Positions 1-4,960 of a stretch of DNA of 6,710 bases are shown here, in pieces. The stretch is from an uncultured Burkholderiales bacterium (GTDB lineage: Bacteria > Pseudomonadota > Gammaproteobacteria > Burkholderiales > Burkholderiaceae_C). The stretch's first letter is position 1. Every line of letters begins with the position of its first letter. The position numbers and the translations under genes were made by a program. Location of the stretch: positions 1 to 6,710 of the forward strand of contig CAIYKK010000740.1 of the NCBI GenBank assembly GCA_903926695.1, read 5' to 3'. The notes beneath the pieces are model-generated. The model did no database searches, was not told the origin of the DNA, and was given only the letters and a program-made list of their open reading frames with translations.

Positions 1-45
1 AAAGCACGCAAGCATGTGGAATACAAAGAAATCAAGCTGAAGTAA
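1..45 (+). CDS. rpmG: 50S ribosomal protein L33, C-terminal end (partial)
   Basis: The first 14 codons read KARKHVEYKEIKLK and then TAA. This matches the C-terminus I know for betaproteobacterial L33, a small structural protein of the large ribosomal subunit of about 55 residues. The 5' part lies outside the window, so neither the start nor the zinc-ribbon status can be seen. A strong intrinsic terminator begins 18 bases after the stop, so this is probably the last gene of its operon; rpmB (L28) usually precedes rpmG, but that is not visible here. The identification rests only on this short tail, but the motif is distinctive. Confidence 0.85.
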   Translation, partial: KARKHVEYKEIKLK

Positions 46-62
46 TTCAGCCCGGTTTTTGC

Positions 63-95
63 AAAAAACCCGCTGGTTTACCGGCGGGTTTTTTT
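63..95 (+). terminator. Intrinsic terminator of the rpmG operon (bidirectional)
   Basis: An 8-bp GC-rich stem, CCCGCTGG (69-76) with CCGGCGGG (81-88), contains one G-T wobble and closes a 4-base loop. It is followed by seven T (89-95). Six A precede the stem (63-68), so the hairpin also has a T run when read on the minus strand and can act in both directions, as a backstop behind the desaturase terminator. Confidence 0.9.
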
Positions 96-132
96 ATGCC
101 CGCTCACACTTCACTCCCCTGATTCAAGCCAT

Positions 133-167
133 AAAAAAGCCACCCCAGCAAATTGGCCGGGATGGCT
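133..167 (-). terminator. Intrinsic terminator of the desaturase gene
   Basis: Read on the minus strand, this begins 15 bases after the desaturase stop codon. A 12-bp stem (167-156 with 149-138) has two G-U wobbles and a six-base loop, and is followed by six T (positions 138-133). The wobbles form proper pairs only in the minus-strand RNA, which fits a terminator for the leftward gene. Together with 63-95 it separates two convergent transcription units. Confidence 0.88.
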
Positions 168-182
168 TGTGGCTTGGCGTTA

Positions 183-1382
183 TCAGGCGCGGGCAGCGCG
201 CAGCTGCATCGAAAAATCGCGCAGCGCCGCAATGCCGCTGCCTTCGGCGCGCTGGCACCAAGCCTGCAAATCAGCGGCCAGCTGCTCACGCGAGGCCGAG
301 GTGCTGAGCCACAGCTGGCGCAGCTCTTCGCGCATGGTGACCATCTTGTCCAGCACCGGATACGCCGCCCGAATCAGCGCAATCTGCGGTTTGGCGGCGG
401 CGGGCACCCGGTCTTCATCGCGGTGCAGCCAGCGTTTGGCGACCAGCAGCATGGAAACATCGGCTTTTTTGGCTTCCAGCAGGGCCATTTCGGCCTGGGC
501 GGCCCGGCGCAGTTCACGCGCAAAACCGGCCATGACTTCGTAGCGGTGGGCAATCAAGGCTTCCAGTGTTTTTTCATCCGCCACGGGCTGGATGGTGCCG
601 AAATGAAGCTTGGGCGGCACTTTTTTCACGGTTGCCAAACCGACTATTTCCATCGCCCGGATGTAACCCCAGCCGATGTCAAACTCATAAGGCTTGACCG
701 AGAACTTGGCCGCCGTCGGGTAAGTGTGGTGGTTATTGTGCAGCTCCTCGCCGCCGATGACGATGCCCCAGGGCGAGACGTTGGTGCTGGCGTCCGGCGC
801 TTCAAAATTGCGGTAGCCCCAGTAGTGGCCGATGCCGTTGATGATGCCCGCCGCCGTGATCGGAATCCAGGCCATCTGCACCGCCCAGACGCTCAGGCCC
901 GCCGCGCCGAACAGCGCCAGATCAATGATCATCATCAAACCCACACCCTGCCAGCTGTAGCGGGTGTACACATTGCGCTCGATCCAGTCGTCCGGCGTGC
1001 CCCGGCCATACTTGACCAGCGTTTCCGGGTTTTTGGTTTCAGCGCGGTACAACTCGGCACCAGTCCAGAACACGGTTTTGATGCCGTGGGCGTGCGGGCT
1101 GTGCGGGTCTTCTTTGGTTTCGCATTTGGCGTGGTGCTTGCGGTGGACGCCCACCCATTCTTTGGTGACCTGGCCCGTCGTCAGCCAGAGCCAGAAACGG
1201 AAAAAATGCGCGGGAATCGCATGCAGGTCCAGCGCCCGGTGCGCCTGATGCCGGTGCAAATACAGCGTGACACTGACAATGGTGATGTGGGTGACTGCCA
1301 GCGTGAACAGCACGATTTGCCACCAGCTGGCGGCAAACAACCCATGAGCGAGCCAGTCCAGGCCAGCATCAAAAAAGATCAT
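183..1382 (-). CDS. Membrane fatty acid desaturase (acyl-CoA/acyl-lipid delta-9 type)
   Basis: This 399-residue integral membrane di-iron desaturase would introduce a cis double bond into acyl chains and so adjust membrane fluidity. Three histidine boxes are visible: HRHQAH (about 43-48), HRKHH (80-84) and HNNHH (215-219). There is an extra conserved-type histidine in NGIGHYWG (182-189). Hydrophobic segments lie around residues 8-40, 58-70 and 145-182. After the third box comes a long, charged, helical C-terminus ending in an Arg/Ala-rich tail, which I believe is usual for Burkholderiales members of the family. The family (PF00487) is certain; substrate and regiospecificity are not. I chose the ATG at 1382 because the protein then begins directly with the first membrane segment. 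A GTG at 1511 is in frame but would add 43 residues encoded by the inserted element. The ATG has no Shine-Dalgarno at normal distance, because the element at about 1391-1806 separates it from an orphan one (1813-1819). Its ATG overlaps the stop of the upstream small ORF (ATGA). Confidence 0.92.
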   Translation of the reverse strand: MIFFDAGLDWLAHGLFAASWWQIVLFTLAVTHITIVSVTLYLHRHQAHRALDLHAIPAHFFRFWLWLTTGQVTKEWVGVHRKHHAKCETKEDPHSPHAHGIKTVFWTGAELYRAETKNPETLVKYGRGTPDDWIERNVYTRYSWQGVGLMMIIDLALFGAAGLSVWAVQMAWIPITAAGIINGIGHYWGYRNFEAPDASTNVSPWGIVIGGEELHNNHHTYPTAAKFSVKPYEFDIGWGYIRAMEIVGLATVKKVPPKLHFGTIQPVADEKTLEALIAHRYEVMAGFARELRRAAQAEMALLEAKKADVSMLLVAKRWLHRDEDRVPAAAKPQIALIRAAYPVLDKMVTMREELRQLWLSTSASREQLAADLQAWCQRAEGSGIAALRDFSMQLRAARA

Positions 1383-1651
1383 AAGTTTACGCGTGAAACC
1401 CCAGCCTTCAGGCCGGGGAGGTAGAGCGCGGCATGCGAAGCATCCCCTGCTGTGGTGGCGTACCTGTCGCGTCCGTTTTTGCCACCAGTCAATAAGGTGC
1501 AGGCTTTCCACCTGCTGGGCCTTGCAGCTCTGCCCGTAAGGGCCTGGTAACCCACGCCTCGCGGCGCATGTCCCCTCGGGAATGTCAGCAACCGGCTCCT
1601 GCTTTTGAGGGCAGCGACTAAAACCTTAGCCCCTTTACCTTTGGGCGGCAT
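1379..1651 (-). CDS. Small ORF inside the inserted element (90 aa), possible nuclease-gene remnant
   Basis: The ORF starts at ATG 1651 with a good ribosome binding site, AAGG at 1663-1660, eight bases upstream. It encodes a basic 90-residue protein beginning MPPKGKGAKV. I do not recognise a domain. The C-terminal part, ending LYLPGLKAGVSRVNL, is encoded by the right-end hairpin of the element, and the last residues come from host flank. Its TGA overlaps the desaturase ATG (ATGA), which is a translational-coupling geometry. The position, directly after a structured region as in IscB/HEARO elements, suggests a collapsed remnant of a transposon ORF. The IscB N-terminal motif and the RuvC and HNH residues are absent. 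It could also be an ORF translated only as a leader for the desaturase, or it may not be translated. Confidence 0.35.
   Translation of the reverse strand: MPPKGKGAKVLVAALKSRSRLLTFPRGHAPRGVGYQALTGRAARPSRWKACTLLTGGKNGRDRYATTAGDASHAALYLPGLKAGVSRVNL
1399..1418. repeat. Subterminal hairpin, probable right end of the element
   Basis: CCCCAGCC (1399-1406) pairs with GGCCGGGG (1411-1418) through seven of eight positions, with one A-C mismatch, around the loop TTCA. It resembles the imperfect palindrome recognised at the right end of IS200/IS605-type transposons. It sits 17 bases from the desaturase ATG. Confidence 0.7.
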
Positions 1652-1659
1652 GATTAAAG

Positions 1660-1663
1660 CCTT
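1660..1663 (-). promoter_or_regulatory. Ribosome binding site of the small element ORF
   Basis: AAGG read on the minus strand lies eight bases before the ATG at 1651. It is the only well-spaced Shine-Dalgarno upstream of the desaturase reading frame, and so matters for how the desaturase may be translated. Confidence 0.45.
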
Positions 1664-1780
1664 GCAGAGCAGCAAACTGAGGAAGCATTTGCTGGTGCGT
1701 CTGAACGACCTGTTACTAACGTAGCGGGTTGGATACCGCTTTCCCTGCTTCAACCTAACTCGTTGCCTTGTGGCTTCAAG

Positions 1781-1800
1781 CTCCGGCCTTTAGGCCGGGG
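1781..1800. repeat. Subterminal hairpin, probable left end of the element
   Basis: CTCCGGCC (1781-1788) pairs with GGCCGGGG (1793-1800) around the loop TTTA, with one T-G wobble. The second arm is the same as in the hairpin at 1399-1418. The adjoining host-side sequence, read on the minus strand, is CTTGTCAATCAC. Confidence 0.7.
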
Positions 1801-1812
1801 TGATTGACAAGA

Positions 1813-1819
1813 TTCCTTT
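1813..1819 (-). promoter_or_regulatory. Orphan Shine-Dalgarno, probably the original desaturase RBS
   Basis: AAAGGAA read on the minus strand is a good ribosome-binding sequence with no start codon in a useful position behind it. Removing the element would bring it within roughly 5-20 bases of the desaturase ATG at 1382, depending on the true element ends. I infer it served the desaturase before the insertion. Confidence 0.45.
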
Positions 1820-1834
1820 AAACCATCTGCACCA

Positions 1835-1858
1835 GACAACCTTTAATTATAAGTTGTC
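1835..1858. promoter_or_regulatory. Palindromic operator overlapping the desaturase -10 box
   Basis: A 24-bp imperfect palindrome has outer arms GACAAC (1835-1840) and GTTGTC (1853-1858). Ten of the twelve half-site positions are symmetric. It covers the TATAAT box of the desaturase promoter. That position suits a repressor. Bacterial desaturase genes are commonly controlled by TetR-family fatty-acid sensors (DesT/FabR type), but no regulator gene is in the window and the protein that binds is unknown. Confidence 0.5.
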
Positions 1859-1873
1859 AAGGTGCAAACGCAA
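1846..1873 (-). promoter_or_regulatory. Probable desaturase promoter
   Basis: A perfect TATAAT (-10) lies at 1851-1846 on the minus strand. A weak -35, TTGCGT (1873-1868), stands 16 bases upstream. Transcription would start near 1837-1840, about 455 bases before the desaturase ATG, and would run through the whole inserted element. The weak -35 suggests activator dependence or modest strength. Confidence 0.5.
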
Positions 1874-1969
1874 AGCCCCTTGCGCCAGATCATCAGGCTC
1901 TGAAACCCTTTAAATTTCATTAACGGAACGCAAAATCAGGCGATCATCGGCCATCTTTCGCAAAAACCG

Positions 1970-3223
1970 TCAAGCCTTTTGCCACACAGCGGCAAAGAAA
2001 CCATCCGTCTGGTGCAGGTAAGGCCACAGGCGCAAGTAAGGGCCACGGCACAGCGTTTCGGCCTTTTCCACGCCCAGCGAGGTCAGCAGCGGCGCGGCTT
2101 CGAGCAGCGTGAAGCCCGGATTGGCGGCGCTGAAAGCTTCGGCAATCGCCTCGTTTTCGTCGCGCAAAATGCTGCAGGTCGCATAAACCAAGCATCCGCC
2201 CGGCTTGAGCAGGCGCGCTGCGCTTTGCAAAATGGCGGTCTGCTTGGCCGTCAGCTCTTCAATCGCCTTGGGGTTGTGGCGCCATTTCAGATCCGGGTTG
2301 CGCCGCAGTGTGCCCAGGCCCGAGCAGGGCGCATCGACCAGCACGCGGTCGATCTTGCCTGCCAGGCGCTTGATGCGGTCATCGCGCTCGTGGGCAATCG
2401 CCACCGGATGCACGTTCGACAGCCCGCTGCGCGCCAGGCGGGGCTTGAGCGCCGCCAGCCGGTGCGCCGAGGTGTCAAACGCGTACAAGCGCCCGGTGTT
2501 GCGCATGGACGCGCCCAGCGCCAGCGTCTTGCCGCCCGCACCGGCGCAGAAATCGACCACCATTTCGCCGCGCTTGGCGTCCACCAGCAGCGACAGCAGC
2601 TGCGAGCCTTCGTCCTGCACTTCAATCGCGCCGCGTGTGAAAGCGTCCAGCTTGCCCAACTGCGATTTGTCAGCCAGGCGCAGACCCCACGGCGAATACG
2701 GCGTGATGGTGGTCTTGAGGCAGGCTTTGCTCAATTCCTTCTGGATATCGGCGCGCTTGTCTTTCAGCGTGTTGACGCGCATGTCGAGACCAGCCGGGGC
2801 GTTCAGACTTTCCACCAGCGGCCAGAAGTCATCGCCCAACTGGGTTTTCAGCGGCTCCACCAGCCACTGCGGCAGGTTGTGGCGGTGCAATTCCATCAAG
2901 TCGTCGGGCTTGACCTGGTCGCAGCGCAACAGCCAGTCGTATTCCTGCTCGGTCAGCGCGCCCTCCAGATAATCACGCGGCGCGGCAAAACCCAGAATCG
3001 CCAGCCGCCGCTCAGGGACGCCGCTGCCATGCTGAGCCAGATAAACATAGAGATTTTTCTTGCGCAACACACCGTAGATGGTTTCGGCGACGGTGGCGCG
3101 CTCGCGGGGGCCGAGGCGCAGCTCGCGGAAATAGCGCGACACCACCATGTCGGCAGGGTGGTCAAATTTAAGAACCTGCTTGAGCAGATCGGTACAACAG
3201 TCGAGTAAGGCGTTAGGATGCAT
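1970..3223 (-). CDS. RsmB/NOP-family rRNA (cytosine-5) methyltransferase
   Basis: This 417-residue cytoplasmic SAM-dependent enzyme would methylate cytosine C5 in RNA, probably 16S rRNA. Residues 1-140 form a helical NusB-like RNA-binding region. Residues 200-417 are the Rossmann methyltransferase: motif I DFCAGAGGKT (224-233), motif IV DAPCSG (297-302) and motif VI TCS (349-351). By analogy with E. coli RsmB, C350 is the nucleophile that attacks C6 and C300 helps product release. RRNPDLKW (307-314) is also characteristic. Its length is close to RsmB (429), but the FCAGAGGKT form is what I associate with a second Burkholderiales paralogue, separate from the fmt-linked rsmB, so I leave the symbol empty. 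The ATG at 3223 gives the expected N-terminus; only a weak GCGGG precedes it. prfC diverges 68 bases away. No clear terminator follows the stop, so some readthrough into the desaturase promoter region is possible. Confidence 0.88.
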   Translation of the reverse strand: MHPNALLDCCTDLLKQVLKFDHPADMVVSRYFRELRLGPRERATVAETIYGVLRKKNLYVYLAQHGSGVPERRLAILGFAAPRDYLEGALTEQEYDWLLRCDQVKPDDLMELHRHNLPQWLVEPLKTQLGDDFWPLVESLNAPAGLDMRVNTLKDKRADIQKELSKACLKTTITPYSPWGLRLADKSQLGKLDAFTRGAIEVQDEGSQLLSLLVDAKRGEMVVDFCAGAGGKTLALGASMRNTGRLYAFDTSAHRLAALKPRLARSGLSNVHPVAIAHERDDRIKRLAGKIDRVLVDAPCSGLGTLRRNPDLKWRHNPKAIEELTAKQTAILQSAARLLKPGGCLVYATCSILRDENEAIAEAFSAANPGFTLLEAAPLLTSLGVEKAETLCRGPYLRLWPYLHQTDGFFAAVWQKA

Positions 3224-3242
3224 CCCGCTATTGTCCCACTGC

Positions 3243-3254
3243 TGCCAGTTGGCA
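3243..3254. promoter_or_regulatory. Short palindrome between divergent genes
   Basis: TGCCA-GT-TGGCA is an exact 5-bp inverted repeat with a 2-base centre, 20 bases upstream of the methyltransferase start and 37 bases upstream of prfC. It could be a protein site serving both genes. At this length a chance occurrence is quite possible. Confidence 0.2.
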
Positions 3255-3276
3255 CTGGACTTTAGCGGCCATCGCC

Positions 3277-3282
3277 GATAAT
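3277..3282 (+). promoter_or_regulatory. Candidate prfC -10 box
   Basis: GATAAT matches the consensus at five of six positions and lies nine bases before the prfC ATG, with no good -35 at 16-18 bases. If used, the transcript would start within a few bases of the ATG and be nearly leaderless, which would fit the absence of a clear Shine-Dalgarno (only GCGGG). Confidence 0.3.
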
Positions 3283-3291
3283 CGCGGGCTT

Positions 3292-4908
3292 ATGTCCGAA
3301 ATCACCGAAATCGAAAAACAGGTCAAGCGCCGCCGCACGTTTGCCATCATTTCCCACCCCGACGCGGGTAAAACCACGCTGACCGAAAAGCTGCTGCTGT
3401 TCTCCGGCGCGATTCAAATCGCGGGCAGCGTCAAGGCGCGCAAGGCCGCCCGCCACGCGACCTCCGACTGGATGGAAATCGAAAAGCAGCGCGGCATTTC
3501 CGTCGCCTCCTCCGTCATGCAGATGGAATACCGCGACTGCGTGATCAACCTGCTGGACACGCCCGGCCACCAGGACTTTTCCGAAGACACCTACCGCGTG
3601 CTGACCGCCGTCGATGCCGCGCTGATGGTGATCGACGCGGCCAACGGCGTCGAGCCGCAAACCCGCCGCCTGCTGCAAGTCTGCCGTGCGCGTGGTACAC
3701 CCATCCTGACCTTCGTCAACAAGATGGACCGCGAAGTCCAAGACCCGATGAACATCATGGACGAGATCGAGCGCGAACTCGGCATGGCGGTCGTGCCCTT
3801 CACCTGGCCGGTGGGCATGGGCAAGCTGTTCCACGGCGTGTATGACCGGCGCGAAGCGCGCATGCGCGTCTTCAGCCCCGGCGAAGACAAGGCGGGCGGC
3901 GACGATGAAATCCTGTCCGGCCTGGACAACGCCGAAGCGGCGAAACGCTTCGGCGCCGAATTCACCCAGGCGCAGGACGAGCTCGAACTGCTCGAAGGCG
4001 CGTCGCCCGAATTCAACCGCGAAGACTTTTTGGCGGGCAAGCAGACGCCGATGTTCTTCGGCTCGGCGATCAACAACTTCGGCGTGCAGGAAGTGCTGGA
4101 CGCGCTGGTCGATCTGGCGCCCGCCCCCGCCGACCGCCCGGCCATGCAGCGTATCGTCAAGCCGGAAGAAAAGAAATTCTCCGGCGTGGTGTTCAAGATT
4201 CAGGCGAATATGGACCCGGCGCACCGCGACCGCATTGCCTTTTTGCGCGTGGCCAGCGGCGAGTTCACACGCGGCATGAAGCTCAAAGTCGTGCGCAGCG
4301 GCAAGGAAATCCGGCCCAACACCGTGGTCAGTTTCATGAGCCAGCGCCGCGAGCTGCTGGACACTGCGTTTGCGGGCGACATCATCGGCATTCCGAACCA
4401 CGGCATTTTGCAGCTCGGCGACACGCTGACCGAAGGGGAAGCGCTGCAGTTCACCGGCCTGCCGTTTTTTGCGCCGGAAATGTTCCGCGCCGTCGAAGTG
4501 GCCGATCCGCTGCGCAGCAAGCAATTGCGCGCTGGCCTGACACAGCTGGGCGAGGAAGGCGCAATTCAGGTGTTCCGGCCGATTTCCGGCTCACTGCTGC
4601 TGCTGGGCGCCGTCGGCCAGCTGCAGTTCGAGGTCGTGGCACATCGGCTGGAGCATGAATACGGCGTCAAGGCGCGCATCATGGGCAGCAATTTCAATCT
4701 GGCCCGCTGGGTGACCTGCGACGACGCGAACGAGCTGAAAAAATTCATGGACGCCAACGCGCACCGCGTCGCGCTGGACGCCGTCGATGCGCCGACGCTG
4801 CTGGTCGATCACAGCGCCACGCTGCGCGCCGTCGAGCAGCAGTGGCCGAAAATCAAGTTCCATGCGCTGCGCGAGCACGCCGGGCTGGTGTTTCAGTCCA
4901 AGATGTAG
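3292..4908 (+). CDS. prfC: Peptide chain release factor 3 (RF3)
   Basis: This 538-residue translational GTPase recycles RF1/RF2 from the ribosome after peptide release; E. coli RF3 has 529 residues, so it is full length. G motifs in order: P-loop SHPDAGKT (21-28), the RF3-type switch I RGIS (67-70), DTPGH (89-93), NKMD (143-146) and the G5-like GSA in GSAINNFG (257-264). The sequence EIEKQRGISVASSVMQ distinguishes RF3 from EF-G. The domain II/III part includes FKIQANMDPAHRDR (about 301-314). The ATG at 3292 gives the typical start, MSEITEIEKQVKRRRTFAII, as in the family. It lies alone on the plus strand, divergent from the methyltransferase and convergent with the CYTH-CHAD gene 52 bases downstream. 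No intrinsic terminator is evident in that gap. Confidence 0.97.
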   Translation: MSEITEIEKQVKRRRTFAIISHPDAGKTTLTEKLLLFSGAIQIAGSVKARKAARHATSDWMEIEKQRGISVASSVMQMEYRDCVINLLDTPGHQDFSEDTYRVLTAVDAALMVIDAANGVEPQTRRLLQVCRARGTPILTFVNKMDREVQDPMNIMDEIERELGMAVVPFTWPVGMGKLFHGVYDRREARMRVFSPGEDKAGGDDEILSGLDNAEAAKRFGAEFTQAQDELELLEGASPEFNREDFLAGKQTPMFFGSAINNFGVQEVLDALVDLAPAPADRPAMQRIVKPEEKKFSGVVFKIQANMDPAHRDRIAFLRVASGEFTRGMKLKVVRSGKEIRPNTVVSFMSQRRELLDTAFAGDIIGIPNHGILQLGDTLTEGEALQFTGLPFFAPEMFRAVEVADPLRSKQLRAGLTQLGEEGAIQVFRPISGSLLLLGAVGQLQFEVVAHRLEHEYGVKARIMGSNFNLARWVTCDDANELKKFMDANAHRVALDAVDAPTLLVDHSATLRAVEQQWPKIKFHALREHAGLVFQSKM

Positions 4909-4960
4909 CGTTTTAGGACGCTGGTGCAGCGGCAGCGGATCAGCCCAACGATCTGCTTCA

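Larger units (their letters stand above)
1652..1800 (-). ncRNA. Possible omega RNA (HEARO-like) scaffold
   Basis: Read on the minus strand, the region opens with a stable hairpin (1800-1781, eight pairs, loop TAAA). Next come GCTTGAAGCC and then an AGCGG/CCGCT stem-loop (1740-1723) with an eight-base loop. It ends just before an ATG at 1651. In IscB elements the omega RNA lies immediately upstream of the ORF, begins near the left end, and takes its guide from the flanking host sequence. The order here matches, and the opening GGCC-TAAA-GGCC hairpin followed by GCTTGAA is like what I remember of HEARO RNAs. No alignment or covariance model has been applied, so this is a candidate only. Its 3' boundary is arbitrary, set at the ORF start. 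Confidence 0.35.
1391..1806 (-). mobile_element. Hairpin-ended non-autonomous element (IS200/IS605 or IscB-like, PATE/MITE type)
   Basis: The ~415 bp segment is bounded by two similar GC-rich hairpins (1399-1418 and 1781-1800) that share the block AGGCCGGGG in the same orientation. IS200/IS605-superfamily elements carry such subterminal imperfect palindromes and have no terminal inverted repeats or target duplication, so the exact ends cannot be fixed from one copy. The segment lies between the desaturase promoter with an AAAGGAA ribosome-binding-like sequence (1813-1819) and the desaturase ATG (1382), as expected for an insertion into a 5' untranslated region. No tnpA, tnpB or full iscB is present. 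Polarity on the minus strand (left end at the right-hand hairpin) is inferred from the order hairpin, structured region, ORF, hairpin. Confidence that this is a mobile-type insertion is moderate; subfamily is less certain. Confidence 0.6.

Noticed and set aside
153..1424. Long plus-strand open frame opposite the desaturase
   Set aside because: It is a shadow of the minus-strand desaturase in high-GC DNA. The opposite strand has all three histidine boxes in order, and the plus-strand product resembles no family.
1391..1806. Full tnpA, tnpB or iscB gene in the element
   Set aside because: The segment is too short, and I see no HUH, RuvC or HNH motif in any frame.
1855..1860. Perfect TTGACA on the minus strand as a -35 box
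   Set aside because: It lies only three bases from TATAAT and no other -10 box stands 16-18 bases downstream, so it is better read as part of the operator palindrome.
1979..3208. Long plus-strand open frame opposite the methyltransferase
   Set aside because: The minus strand encodes full methyltransferase motifs; the plus-strand protein is a low-complexity Gln/Arg/Ala-rich shadow.
3262..4524. 420-codon minus-strand open frame opposite prfC
   Set aside because: Its product is His/Arg/Ala/Asp-rich without motifs, and it is an antisense shadow of the unmistakable RF3 GTPase.
4909..4960. Terminator in the convergent gap between prfC and the CYTH-CHAD gene
   Set aside because: Only a 4-bp GATC/GATC pairing is visible and there is no T run on either strand.
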